The notes below the pieces were generated by a model. That model was not told where the DNA came from. It was given only the letters and a program-made list of their open reading frames with translations, and did no database searches. The translations under genes were made by a program, and so were the position numbers. A DNA stretch of 64,000 nt from Macrotis lagotis (taxonomy: Eukaryota > Chordata > Mammalia > Peramelemorphia > Peramelidae). The DNA is taken from assembly GCF_037893015.1 (NCBI RefSeq), contig NC_133665.1, forward strand, positions 105,119,937 through 105,183,936, read 5' to 3'. Shown here piece after piece: positions 48,051-60,264 of this stretch; the stretch's first letter is position 1; each line of letters opens with the position of its first letter.

Positions 48051-48840
48051 AACTTTCTGCTTTCTTACTAATCAAGGTTGTACTGGTTTTGTTTGTGGAA
48101 AACCTTTTAAATTTAATAGAATCAAAATTATATATTTTATATCTTATAATACTCTGTATCTCTTGTTTGGTTATAAATTCTTCTCCAGAGATCTGACAGG
48201 TAAATAATTCCTTGCTCTCCTAAATTTGCTTTTAGGTATCTAAATCATGTACTTATTTTAACTTCATCTTGGTATAAAGGGTAAGATGTTTGTCTATACC
48301 TAGTTTCTGCCATATTGTTTTCCAGTTTACCCAGCATTTTTGTCAAATAGCAAGTTCTTTTTCTTTTCAAAACAGTTTTCTTTATTGCTAAATTTAAACA
48401 CCACTTTCCAGACATAAAAACATTTCCCATACTGCTATCTATTTAATTCTGTACCTGCAATTCAAAGCTGCTCTCCTTCAAATTCCTAGTTGAATTTTTG
48501 AATTTAAATGTTACAAGCCTTGTAGAGATTATTACGATTATTACATTTTAGAAGTTTCTCTTTGCCCTTTCTATTTCTAAATGAAAAAACAAAAGAGGAC
48601 TTCAGTGGGGTTGAGTTGTAAAACAATCAAAATTAATCCAGACTAAGTATGTCTCAAAATCATTGGCTACTTTTTTCATCTTGTGTCCATCCCTTTTGCC
48701 TGAAGATAATTTCCTCAAGGTCAGGTCTTCTGAAGCCTTGTTTAGTTGTATTCTTTAGTTTGAAAGTTTTCTGCATTGTTGGTAATATCTTTAAATTTAA
48801 TTTTGCTTATTATGTATCAGTTCACACTACCCAGGATTCT

Positions 48841-48998
48841 TTTTTTTTTTTTAGGTTTTTTTGCAAGGCAAATGGGGTTAAGTGGCTTGCCCAAGGCCAC
48901 ACAGCTAGGTAATTATTAAGTGTCTGAGACCGGATTTGAACCCAGGTACTCCTGACTCCAAGGCCAGTGCTTTATCCACTACCCCACCTAGCCACCCC
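48841..48998 (-). mobile_element. WSINE1-type SINE
   Basis: Nested in the half-L1 3' region; exact 16-bp flanks cactacccaggattct at 48825-48840 and 48999-49014. Confidence 0.96.
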
Positions 48999-49303
48999 CA
49001 CTACCCAGGATTCTAAGAAGACCTCTCATCCTTTTCTGTTGTGAAATATTCCATTATATTCACATATTATTTAATTCATGCATTTTCCAATTGTCTCAAG
49101 CTATCTAAAATACCTCAGATTCTAGTTAAATTTAATTTTCCCCCCTTTGGAAACAAGAAATATTTCCATTATCACCCATGAATTTAAAACATACTCCACC
49201 ATAATTATTTTCAAAAATATTAACAAACTTTCTTCCCGCTCCCCAATTAAAATGCTACCATTATATCACACAACTCCTAATTTTTTCCAATAAATTTACC
49301 TTT

Positions 49304-50183
49304 CTAGATTTCACTGACCTCTTCTGATTCTATTCCAAATTTCCTACTCAGATCTGGTCTTTCTATCAAAAAATCTTCAAAATCTTCTACTGTATTAAAT
49401 GTCCATTTTTTCCCATGTATCATTATACCCAGTTTTGCAGGGTATTTTATTCTTGGCTGTAAGCCCATGTCTTTTGCCTTTCTAAATATTTTATTCCAAG
49501 ATTTCCCTCTCACTTATAGTGGAATCTGCAAAGTCTTACATGATCCTGACTGTCACTCCTTGATATTTGAACTGCTTGATTTTGGATTCTTGTAATATTT
49601 TATCTTTGACATGGGGATCAAGAAGTTTTACTATGACATTCCTAGATGTCTTTATGTGGTGATTTATTAGAGGAGGTGACCTATGAATTATTTCTATATC
49701 TCTTCTACCTTCTGGTCTTAACAAACGTGGGCAGTTCTCACTTACGATTTCTTGAGATATAGTATCCAAGCTTTTGATTATATCAATATTTTCAGGGAGA
49801 CCAATTATTTTTATATTATCTCTTCATGACCAATTCTCTCTGGTTTTAGATACCAGATATTTCACATTTTCTTCTTCATGTTTTTCAATCTTTTCACATT
49901 GTTCTACCATTTCTTGCTGTCTCCTGGAGTCATTCAATTCTATTTGATCTATTCTTCTTTGCATTGACACCATTTCTTCATTGATGTCTACCACTTTCTC
50001 TTTTAAGTTGTTTATTATACTTCCAATTCTTTCTTGTAGATCTTTTATTTCATTCTTTATATCTTGCTTCATTTCTTCTAGGAATTCCCGAAGTCCTTGA
50101 GGAAAATCCATTTCTTCCTTTACTGTGGAATTTCTTCCTTCTTCTGGGATATCTTTAGGTTTGATACTGGTTGTTGTTTTCAT
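49304..50183 (-). pseudogene. L1 ORF1p pseudogene, second half-L1 type
   Basis: Three readable parts in order: coiled coil with EFLEEMKQDIKNEIKDLQER and MQRRIDQIELNDSRRQQE (50183-49824), an RRM/linker part with RNVIVKLLDPHVKDKILQE and FKYQGVTVRIM (49769-49536), and the C-terminal domain with QPRIKYPAKLGIMIHGKKW (49513-49304). Frameshifts and stops lie between them. Total about 290-300 residues, shorter than the 370 of copies 1 and 2. Confidence 0.85.
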
Positions 50184-51224
50184 CTTTGATGTATCTATTT
50201 CTCCAGATTTAATTTCTGAATTGAGGTTTTGTGTTAGGGTCCTATTATGTCACCTAACATATTGCTTCTGGGTGGGTTGACTAGCCAAGAAGGGTCTTGC
50301 CTTTAATCCCTTGGGTTCTTGCACTGACTTGCACATTCTGTGATTATTGGAACTATTTGGATCTTTGAGGTTTGTAAGTTAAATACTATTGGCCTTCTTC
50401 CAGGTCTCAGAGTTCCTGAACCTGGGTTGTCTTGGTATGATATCTGTGAGTACCTATCACCACAGTATTCTTCCAATGGGTTTTTATAATGGAAAAAAAA
50501 TTACCTGGATGATTTGGGGGGGTGGGGAGAAAAGGGTCAGTTCTCAGACAGAAGTCACTGAAATGCAATTTCTCGCTGGATTTCAATGAAGAGAGAAGCC
50601 TTTAGGGATTGTTGGAGCAGATATACAGGAGATATTTGGTCTTTTTTGAATCTCAAAAGTCCAGAGATGATCTTCAACTCTAGGAACTTCTTTGAAATGT
50701 TGTAGGAATTCTTGTCCAAATATGAGCTGCCTTAGATGACTTCTTCGGAACTATGAGACTCTTTGAACTACTCAAAAAGAGCAAGTTTGGTAGCTCCTCT
50801 TCTCTCTGGTGTCAGAAGAATTCCTATTCCAAATTCAGTTTCCCAAAAAAAGTCAGGTCCAGTGATTTTTTAGACCAGAGGAAATCACAAGATTCGACAG
50901 AGTTGGAATTTACCTTTCTTCCTTGGTAGGTAAGCCACCTCTCCAGCAAGGCTTTCCTTCACCCAAGCAACTCCCTCCTTATCAACAACCTCCCCCACTC
51001 CTTAAGTAGTGAGTTCTTATCCCAGAGGTTGGGGTCTTTGGATTTATCAAACACTAGGTTATTATGGTCATTTACTACAGTATCTTATACTCTAATGGTG
51101 AGTGGGATATTCTTTGAAGAAGTTTTTGCAGGGTATTTAGCGTTTTGGCTGAACTGTAGGATCTCCATCTGCTGTGGTAATCAGGCCAGAGTTGAGAAAG
51201 CAGACACTTTTTAGGACACCTTTT

Positions 51225-52024
51225 ATTAAATATAAATGCTTTATTTGTTTTCCAATTATTTACAATGTAGTTTCTACCAATCATTTTTTGGCAAGGTTTT
51301 GAATTTTATAATTTCCCCCTCCCCCAACAGAAGGCAATCTGATAGTCTTTACATTTATTTTCATGATATGCATAGATCAAAATTGAATGCATTGAGAGAA
51401 AAAAAACATATCCTTAAGGAAGGAAGAAAATATTAGAGACAGCAAAATTAGGTAAGACATAAGATGACCTTTTTAAATTGAAGGTAATAATCTTTGTTCT
51501 TCTTTTAAACTCCACAGTTCTTTCTCTGAATACAGATGGTATTCTCCATCACAGATCCCCTAAAATTTTCCCTGATTATTTCACTGATGGAGTGAGCAAG
51601 TCCATCAAGGTTGTTCATCACCCCATGTTGTTAGGGTATACAATGTACTTCTGGTTCTGCTCATTTCACTCAGCTTCAATTCATGTAAGTCTTTCCAAAC
51701 TTCTCTGAAATCCCACCCCTCCTGATTTTTAATAAAACAATAGAGTTCCATCACATACATATACCACAGTTTGTTTAGCCATTCCCCAACTGATAGGCAT
51801 CCCCTTGATTTCCAATTCTTTGCCACTACAAACAGAGCTGCTATGAATATTTTTGTACATGTGATGTTTTTACTCTTTTTCATGATCTCTTCAGGATACA
51901 GACTCAGTGGTGGTATTGCTGGATCAAAGGATATGTACATTTTCATTGCCCTTTGGACATAATTCCAAACTGCTCTCCAGAAAGGCTGGATCAGTTCACA
52001 GCTCCACCAACAATGCATCAATAT
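51225..52024 (-). mobile_element. L1 LINE 3' end, young
   Basis: Near-consensus 0.8-kb L1 3' end nested in the RTE element. The ORF2 C-terminus is open for 138 codons (52021-51605), with YVQRAMKMYISFDPAIPP and a CTKIFIAALFVVAKNWKSRG segment. Flanks taggacacctttt (51212-51224) and tagggcacctttt (52025-52037). Confidence 0.93.
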
Positions 52025-52944
52025 TAGGGCACCTTTTCTAGCACCTTCCTCACATCAGGTAAGCAGTGTGATCCTTAAAAGGGCTGCTCAGTCCCCAGGG
52101 GACTGTCAAATCCCACTGCTGCTTTCAATGGGGAAAGGACCCTATGGCCTGGACCACCTGTGTTGAGGGTTGTGACTACAGCTCCCAGTGTATCGATACC
52201 TGCTGCTTCATCACTTACCTGTCACCACAGGACTTTAAGGAATGGTAAAGTGGTATGGGTGATGTCTTTTGATGCATGTATAAATTGGATTTGAGGTAGA
52301 ATTGCACGAAGTCATCGACCTCTCCCTTTCTTCCAAAGTCATCATGATTCAGTGGCAAGACAAGTGGCTCTAGATGCAGTGGATGACCTTGATGTCTTCA
52401 ATGCCTACCCAAGCTCAAAGTACTCCATAGCACCTGCTTCAACTGTCTTCATGGCCTTTGGAACAGAGTGCTCTCATCTGCCCATTCCACCAGTGGAAGA
52501 TTTCACATGCTTGGGGTCAATACTACTGACAACTTACCAATGAGTTTGAGACTCCCTCGATTATTCTCAACTTGGTTCTGGTTTAGCTTGACTGCCAAAA
52601 TAGTTGGGTCTGACCACTATGCATGCTACAGCTTCTTGGAGCCACAGATGAGAATTAGGTGACTCAAGTGAACATCAAAGATGGAAAGCAGCATTGAAAA
52701 GGACTCAGCAGCCCTCACACCAGAGGTACTGATCTTCCTTGAATATACCCTACACCCCTGAAGTTCCAATGGAAAATAAATTTTGAATGCTCTTAGGCTC
52801 CTTTTAAGTGGCAAAGCATCTGGTGATTATTCTATTCCAACTGAGATCTGCAAAGTGGGGAGTCCATTGCTCATCCAAAAGCTGACTGAAATTTCCCAGG
52901 TTGTATTACATGAAAAGGTTATCTCTCAAGAATTCAAGAATGTA

Positions 52945-53112
52945 GGGGCGGCTAGGTGGCGCAGTGGATAAAGCACTGGCCCTGGAGTCAGGAGTACCTG
53001 GGTTCAAATCCAGTCTCAGACACTTAATGATTACCTAGCTGTGTGGCCTTGGGCAAGCCACTTAACCCCATCTGCCCTGCAAAAAAAAAAAACACACAAC
53101 CTAACAAAAAAA
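52945..53112 (+). mobile_element. WSINE1-type SINE
   Basis: Complete sense copy (ggggcggctaggtggcgcag to ctgccctgcaaaaaaa) interrupting the RTE element. Confidence 0.95.
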
Positions 53113-54074
53113 GACTATTTTTGGAGAACTCACACAGGGCAAGTGCTCACAAGGGGGTCAGAAGAAGTGATACTGGGACACCCTGAGGGTCTCTTAAGAA
53201 CTTTAGAATTGATTGTACAGCATGGAAGACACTGGCCCAGGACCACCCAGCATGGCGTCACCCTTATCAGAGAGAGTGCTGTGCTCTTTGAGGAAAGCAG
53301 AATTGGACCAGCTCAAAGAAAATGTGACATACATAAGTTTAGAGTAAGCACCCCCTGTGTTCACATGGACTTTTTGTGCCTAACTGTGGTATAGCATCCT
53401 GAGCTCGTATTGGTCTGATCAACCACAATTAGACACAATGCAATTTGTGTCAAACATAGTGATGTCATTTTGGACTTCTCTGATAAGGAAAGGCAAGAAT
53501 TAACCATAGTGTCTTATATACTTAATCTCTTCCAAGGATCCATCATTCTCTTTCTTAGCTTTCACTAGATTATTTTGATGATTACTATGTTATAATATAG
53601 TTTGAGATCTGATGTTACCAGGCTACTTTCCTTTGCATTTTTTCCCATTAATTTACCTTGATATTCTTGACCTTTTGTTCTTCCAGATGAATTTTTTGTT
53701 ATTTTTTCTAGCTCTGTAAAATATGTTTTTGGTGGTTTGATTGGTATAGCATTAATGAGTTAATTAATTTAGGTAAAATTGTAACTTTATTATATTGACT
53801 TGGCCTACTCATGAGCAATTAATGTTTTTTTAATTGTTTAGATCTATGTTCTGTAAAATTGTGTTCATTTAGTTTCTGGGATTGTCTTGTCAAGTAGACT
53901 CCCAAGTAATTTATATGATTTGCAGTTATTTTATATGGAATTTCTCTTTCTATCTCTTGCTCTATTTTGTTGGTAATATAGAATTGCTGATGATTTATGT
54001 GAACATTTATTTTATATTCTGCTACTTTGCTAAAGTTGTTAATTATTTCAGCTAGTTTTTTAGTTGATTCTCTT

Positions 54075-54266
54075 CAGGTGTCTCCAACTTGTGGGCTGCA
54101 AAAGACCCTCAAAGCCCATTCCTGATGCATTATTACGCTTTCTTATTATACTCATTGGTAGTGTGGGTTACATTGTAATCATAAATGTTCAATTCTTTTT
54201 GCAGCTCTTGACAAGTTTTTGTTGGGCTCTGTGGCCCAGAAGAGCTAAAAGGTTGAATACCCATGA
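54075..54266. mobile_element. Possible hAT-type MITE
   Basis: A 190-bp insert in the old L1 starting caggtgtctccaacttgtgg and ending ggttgaatacccatg. The ends are imperfect inverted repeats of the CAGGGGTGTCCAAC type seen in hAT elements. GATTCTCT occurs on both sides (54066, 54269), though the parent L1 may already contain that octamer twice. Confidence 0.4.
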
Positions 54267-54494
54267 AGGATTCTCTAAGAATACCATTCTATCATCTGCA
54301 AAGTTTTGTTTCCTTTAATTTCTTTTTTCTTCTCTTCGCCATAGCTAGCATTTCTAGTACAATATTGAATTATAGTGGTGATAATGGGCAGCCTTACTTC
54401 ACCCATTATCTTGATTGGGAAGATTTCTAGCTTATACCCATTATGGAGAATTCTTGCTGACAGTTTTAGATAGATGCTGTTAATCATTTTGGTT

Positions 54495-54643
54495 TTGGTT
54501 TTGGTTTTGCAAGGCAATGGGATTAAGTGACTTTGCCCACAGTCATATAGGTAGGTAATTATTAAGTGTCTGAGACAAATTTTAACTTAGGTCCTCCTGA
54601 CTCCAGGGCCAGTGCTCTATCCATTGTGTCACCTAGCTACCCC
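54495..54643 (-). mobile_element. WSINE1-type SINE, diverged
   Basis: Reverse copy in the old L1, from gttttgcaaggcaatgggat to gtgtcacctagctacccc. Confidence 0.9.
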
Positions 54644-55936
54644 TACAGTTTATCATTTTAAGGGAAGATTTCCCATGCGCACTAGTGTTTTTAATAGGAA
54701 TGGGTACTATATTTTGTCATAAGCTTTTTCTGCATTTTTTGAGATAATCCTATAATTTCTGTTAGTTTTGATATTGATATGGTCAATTATACTGATAGAT
54801 GAGTTTTTAAAAAAATATTTAACCAACCTACATTCTGGCTATAAATACCTGATCATAGTGTATGATCCTTGTGACACATTGCCTTAATCTCCTTGCTAGT
54901 ATTTTATTTAAAATTTTTGCAACAATATTCATTAGGAAAATTAGTCTATAGTTTTCTTTCTGTTTTAGTTCTTCTTGGTTTAGCACCATATTTATGTCAG
55001 AAAATAAATTTAAATGATGGGACTCCTTTTTTGCCTTTTTTTTTTACAAATAGTTTCTATATTACAGGAATTAAGCATTCTTTAAATGTTTGATAGAATT
55101 CACTTGTGAACTCATCTGATCTTGAGAATTTTTCCTTAAGGAATTCATTGGTGGCTTGTTCAATTTCTTTTTTTTCTAAATGTTGTTATTTAGGTATTCT
55201 ATTTCCTCTTCTGTTAATCTGGGCAATTTATAGTTTTGTAAATATTCCTCAATTTTATTCCTTTTGTCATATTATTGGCATATAATTGGGCAAAATATTT
55301 CTTAATGGTTGCTTTAATTTCCTCTTCATTGGTGGTAAATTTACTCTTTTCATTTTAGATATTGGATATCTGGCATTGGTTATTTTGATATTGGATATTT
55401 TCTTCTTTTTAAGTCAAATTTATCAAGTTTATCTATCCTAATGTGTTTTTTACCATAAAACAATCTCCTAGTTTTATTATTAGTTGAAGAGTTTTCTTAC
55501 TTTTGATTTTTAGTTTTTTAGCTTTTCCAGTTTGATGCTCAATTGGGAATTTTTAATTTGTCCTTTTTCCTATAATGGAATGCCCAATTCTGCTCTTTCT
55601 CTCCTTTGTTGATATAAGAATTTAGAGAAATAAAAATTTCCCTAGGTACTGCTTTGACTACATCCCATAAATTTTGCTATGTTGTTTCATTGTTGGCAAT
55701 CCTTTTAGTGAAATTACTTATTGTTTCTCCAAGAGCTTTATTTTCAATAGACAATGTCACTTTTATTTTTTCTGGAGAATCTATTATGCCAAGACTAAAG
55801 TGAAGTGCTCAAAGTTACAAAATTACATGTTTGGAATCATGTTGTGTGTGGAAATGGTCCTACTTTGCAAATAACTGGGAATGTTACAAGTACTTTGCAT
55901 CTGAGTGTTATGAAGATTTCTTTCTATTTCCAACAG

Positions 55937-56100
55937 AGTGAACCAAGTATTTTCACAAAGTATCAGGCAAAACCTCAGCTTTTTGGGGGAGATGCAAAGA
56001 ATAGAAACTTACATCTTTCTCATTTGCCTACTGGAAAATCAAAAGGTGTCTTGGAGCAGTTTGAGGAGAATAAAAAGAGAGCACAAGATAAACAGGACAG
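55937..56100 (+). CDS. IHO1: IHO1 (CCDC36) coding exon 3
   Basis: 164-nt exon after tttctatttccaacag and before gtatgc, phase 0 in and phase 2 out: 54 codons, residues 77-130. It begins SEPSIFTKYQAKPQLFGGD, the segment of mammalian IHO1 I recognise best, then passes a less conserved stretch (KNRNLHLSHLPTG) to KSKGVLEQFEENKKRAQDK, the start of the predicted coiled coil through which IHO1 oligomerises like Mer2. The next exon should start with C or T to complete a serine codon; I find no such exon before 64000. The acceptor lies about 145 bp downstream of an old L1. A second donor-like gtaagt at 56127 follows in an alternative frame and is probably not used. Confidence 0.95.
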
Positions 56101-56565
56101 GTATGCAAACATACCCAAAGACAGGTAAGTGAAGGACAATTCATTTCCTTGAATAGAAGAGGAAAATGACTACCATCAAAAGTTTTAAGTTTAAACCTGT
56201 CACATGTGGGCAAAAGAATATGTGTTCCTGTTCCATGATTGCTGCTGATTATAGATTTAATTGAATAAAATATGCCCTCTGCTTTAAAACTTTAGGGTTA
56301 GAATGGGTAATGCAGATTTTTGCCCATTTTGGAAAAAGAATGCTTGAGGATTTCCTATGAAAGGAATGGTAGATGCAAGCTCAATAGCCTAAATGCTTTC
56401 TGAAAAATATTCCCATTTTCTTTCCCAGGAGAAATGGCATGTGATTGGCTACCTGTTTTAGGAGAAGAAAAATGAAGGGTTTTGAGCTGCATTTCCAGAA
56501 GAGGTTCAATAAAGCACAAGACTGTTTATTGCTGACTTTCCCAGTGAGAAACTGGGGATTTTTTT

Positions 56566-56721
56566 TAGGTTTTTTTTTTTTTTTGGCAAGGCAAATGGGG
56601 TTAAGTGGCTTGTCCAAGGCCACACAGCTAGGTAATTATTAAGTGTCTGAGGTTAGATTTGAACTCAGGTACTCCTGACTCCAGGGCTGGTGCTCTATCT
56701 ACTGTACCACCCAGCTGCCCC
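56566..56721 (-). mobile_element. WSINE1-type SINE
   Basis: Reverse copy; flanks aaactggggatttttt and aaattggagatttttt. Confidence 0.94.
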
Positions 56722-56814
56722 CAAATTGGAGATTTTTTTAAGACCTGAAGGTCCATTGGTTTTACTTTGTGAAGTGGTTGATGTTGTATCTTGTTATTTT
56801 ATCTTGATTAAATT

Positions 56815-57155
56815 TATTTTTTTTTAAAGATTTTATTTATTTTGGGTTTTACAATTTTCCCCCATTCTTGCTCCCCCCCACCGCAGAAGGCATTCTGTTA
56901 GTCTTTACATTATTTCCATGGTATACATTAATCTCAGTTGAATGTGATGAGAGAGAAATCATATCCTTAAGGAAGAAAAATAAAGTATAAGAGAGAGCAA
57001 AATTACATAAGATATTTTTTTTCTAAATTGAAAGTAATGTTCTTTGGTGTTTATTCAAACTCCACAATTCTTTCTCTGGATATAGATGGTATTCTCCATT
57101 GCAGAGTCCAAAATTGTCCCTGGTTGTTGCACTGATGGAATGAGCAAGTCCATCA
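56815..57155 (-). mobile_element. L1 LINE 3' end, young
   Basis: Near-consensus 3'UTR block in reverse, flanked by atcttgattaaattta on both sides (about 56801 and 57158). Confidence 0.92.
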
Positions 57156-57774
57156 TATCTTGATTAAATTTAGGAGGTAAATTAGAACTTTTAAATTCAA
57201 TTTATAGGTAGTGAAGCTTAAGGTCCAGAGCTCAGAAAGTAATTTGTTGAGTTTTTGGCATCCACCTCCTAATAGTCATGATTATCCTTTAGTTGTGGTC
57301 TTAATCTCATGCAATCACAGTTACTAGAGTATAAAAGGGCTCTTTGAAATTATCTACTTCAAACTTCTTACTTTACAAGGAAATTGAACCCTTTATAAAT
57401 TCAATTACCCCAGTCACATAGGCCAGCAGCAGCAAACCTAGGATTTGAACTGAGATCCTCTCTCTATTAGTGTTCTTTCCACTAAGCTTGCTAAAGCTTG
57501 CTGATCTATTCCACATACCAGACATATTTTTACACTTGACAAGAGATAGTGACATAGTTTTATCCATTAGTGACATTATGACAATAAACCTATATATATA
57601 ATTCAGTTTACATAGTGATAGTAATTCTTCCTTACTCTGAATATTAGTTGCTTAATTATGTTTGTTTTCTTCACATTGGTTGGGGAAAAAGGTAAAAAAA
57701 AAATGTCTTTCTAAGTTGCTATAGGCAACTAGACACAAGATTGTAGGATTAACCTGACCCCTTCAGTTTACAGG

Positions 57775-57885
57775 AAAAAGTAAAATGAGGCCGACAGAGG
57801 AAAAGGGACTTGTTCAAGGTCACACAGGTGGATCAGAGCCAGAAATGAACCCAGTATCTCTAACTCCAAATGAACTTAATTACTA
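57775..57885 (-). mobile_element. CORE-SINE/MIR remnant
   Basis: aaaatgaggccgacagagga, gggacttgttcaaggtcaca and gaacccagtatctctaac follow the reversed MIR order. Confidence 0.5.
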
Positions 57886-57889
57886 TTGA

Positions 57890-58000
57890 GGGCACCATCA
57901 TCCTTCTTGTTATCCAATTCCCTAACCTAAGAATCATCCTTCACATCTTACTCTAGATTTCTCACTCTCACTCACATTCTAATTCTATTTGTGTGTATGA

Positions 58001-58032
<32 letters not shown>

Positions 58033-58600
58033 ACAGACAAACATATATACAATATGTAGTTATACATAATATATATTACATATAATATGAATCATATATT
58101 ATATAATATGTAATACACACATATACACACACAATCATTTGCCAAGTCCTTCTTCACAACATCTCTTGGATGCATCACCTTTTCTCTACTCACATGACTA
58201 TCACCCATGGTCAGGCCCTTGTCATTGCTGACCTAAACTATTACAACAGCCTTCTCACTAGTCTTTTTGTCTCTAGTCCTAACTCCAAGTAAATTCAAAT
58301 GGCTCCCCCTTACCTCCAGATCAAGGTTGGTATTTAAAGTTCTTTTTACCATGACCTTCTTTATATTAATCCAGTTTCCTTCTACATTGCTTCACTGACT
58401 TTGTTATCTTGGCTGTGTTGGCTTACTTGCTGCTCCTCATCCATGATTCTCCATTCCTGACCTCTGCCTTTACCCTGGTCATTTTCCATACCTGGAATGC
58501 TAACTTTCTGGCTTCTGCCTTTTAGACTCCCTGGCTTAATTTACCACTTATGTCAAGTCCAAATTTTTTAGCCCTTTCCTGGTCTCCTTTTCCTTTTAAG
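57890..58600 (-). mobile_element. L2-type LINE remnant
   Basis: Antisense of the LINE seen elsewhere in sense: cagcccttgtcattgctgac-like and aactattacaacagccttct, then ccagatcaaggttggtattt, ttccatacctggaatgcta. Split by a TA-rich microsatellite. Confidence 0.45.
57993..58135. repeat. (TA)n and TA/CA-rich simple repeat
   Basis: gaatatatatatatatat followed by degenerate TATA/CATA sequence to cacacacaatc. Confidence 0.9.
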
Positions 58601-58624
58601 TTTTACTTATGTATGTGTTTTGTA

Positions 58625-58840
58625 CATGGCTCAGAGTCAGGGAAGACCTGGGTTAAAATGTGACCTCAGACACTAGCTATATGACTCTGGGCAAGTCACT
58701 TCAACTCTATCTACCTCAGTTTCCTCATCTGTAAGATGAGGATAATGTTAGCACCTACTTCCCAGCGTTGTTGGAAGGATCAAATAAGTTCATAATTGTA
58801 AAGTACTTATCATAGTGGTGGGTTAGTTATTTTATTATTT
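58625..58840 (+). mobile_element. MIR-type CORE-SINE
   Basis: gactctgggcaagtcacttc, ctcagtttcctcatctgtaa and gttgttggaaggatcaaata are the sense CORE-SINE order. Confidence 0.75.
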
Positions 58841-60264
58841 ATCATATCTGTATGTGTTGTTTCCTGAACTAGAATGAAGTTCCTTGATAGAGGACTTTCG
58901 CTATTTTGTTCCATTTCTTAGCCAAGTGCTTTTCACAGGGTAAACTCATAATGATTGCTTAATTGATTTCCATTATACTTTCCTCTCTCTCCTCACTCTC
59001 CAAGAGCACTTAATTAGAGCTTTCTCCTGCCTATGTGTCTTCCTCTGGGATGCGCATCTCATAAAGAATGGTGCTTGTCAGCCAGCTTCCCCCCAGGGTC
59101 ATTGTATAATCCTGACCTTCAGAAGGGCACTGGTGCATGAGTTAAGTCAGGCTGAGTCCTTTGAGATTTGAGACCAGCATCTTTCCCAGAACTACTGTCT
59201 ACCTTTCAGATGAATTTGGTATAGATCATTCATACTGACACTGCTGAAGACAAGCAGCTTCTTTCAGATTGAGGCTGATGGTTAGTGCATCTCTGCTCCC
59301 TGCAGATTCCTCATCTCTTTTCTGGCCTAGTTTGTGTTTTGCAGCTTATCTCTTTCCTGGCACTGGCACTGTCATTCTTTTTGCCCCCTTCCCCTCCAGG
59401 CCAAATCAGTCAGCTTTCTTCTTAAACCTCTCAGCTATAAGTCGTATACATGGCCACTGATTTTCTTTGTATACCCTTGCAACTGAAAAAAAAAAGGCTG
59501 AAAATATCCAACATAATTTTTTTAAAGTATAGCACCTCCTTATCAAAGTAACTATGCTGGAGGATTTGTTTGATTTAATTACTACTTTGACAGTTAATAG
59601 TTATCATTCATTTTACTTTTAATAGCTGCAAGATATATATATTTTTATCCTCAAAAGGACAAATGGAATTTCTAAGGGCACTCTGAGGAGATGATTTCTT
59701 TCTTTTCCTTCTATTTGTAGTTGTCTTTCCTTTAGAAATAAAAGCAACAAACTTGCTATTTATAGGACCTTTGCCTCTTGATTAATACATATTTTAAGCC
59801 ATTGATTGATGGGTTTTTTTTTCTCCAGGTACTGTGTCTCTGCATTTCCTCTGCATTTTCTATCATCTGTTCAATACAGTTTACATAATTTTCAGAACCA
59901 TTTAACATTCAGTGAAAATAGAGAACAAATTATGAACTTTCTGTTCTAAGAATGTCTCAAAGAAGTTAAGAAAAAAGTCAGGACTCTATTTAGAAACATT
60001 CAAGAATAAGAAATTGTATCCCATAATTGAGGAATAGGAAAGGATAGTTATAATAAATTCCATTTCAGTGTAAGTTCTTGCTTTTAGTTTCTTGTTTTCT
60101 GTCAATGAGACCAATTCATAATGTGGTGAAAAAGAAATGAAAAAATGAAGGAGAGGGGAGAATGCAAAGATGGCAACTTTGGCATTAGAGAAGGAATAAT
60201 ATTGAGTCCAGTGTTCAAACACAGTTCAGTTCAGGTAAATGTTAGGTTAGCTTTAAAAGAATAG

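Larger units (their letters stand above)
48360..51006 (-). mobile_element. Second type of half-L1 element, complete
   Basis: About 2.65 kb inserted in the old L1, flanked by tagcaagttctt (48348-48359) and tagtgagttctt (51007-51018). From its 5' end (high coordinate): about 0.8 kb of 5' region, an ORF1 remnant at 50183-49304, then about 0.9 kb of 3' region ending with an aataaa motif near 48385. It has no ORF2. ORF1 differs clearly from copies 1-3, so this is another ORF1-only lineage. A SINE is nested in it. Confidence 0.7.
51097..53507 (+). mobile_element. RTE-clade LINE fragment, split by an L1 and a SINE
   Basis: Sense RTE-type element. A reverse-transcriptase segment at 52783-52935 reads LLSGKASGDYSIPTEICKVG followed by an LIQKLTEISQVV stretch, the start of the palm domain in RTE elements. 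The 3' region (53110-53507) contains ggaattgattgtacagca-like sequence and ends gtgatgtcattttgg. The region before 52560 matches RTE-associated marsupial repeat sequence by memory. Flanks agtatcttatactctaat (51079) and agtgtcttatatacttaat (53508) are probable target duplications in the old L1. Confidence 0.7.
46545..55790 (-). mobile_element. Old L1 LINE split into many pieces by later insertions
   Basis: One antisense L1, 3' end at about 46545 and 5' break at about 55790. It can be followed through 46545-48347, 51007-51096 and 53508-55790. ORF2 C-terminal residues are readable near 47232-46891 (MEYYYTIRNDEQADFRKTWE). The inner pieces match L1 reverse-transcriptase-region sequence on the reverse strand, e.g. 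tctttggatttatcaaacac and agttgattctct. The coding frame is lost. Confidence 0.85.

Noticed and set aside
55805-56128. 107-codon open frame as a single coding unit
   Set aside because: Only the part from 55937 to 56100 is exon; the first 44 codons are intron upstream of the acceptor, and the last nine lie beyond the donor.
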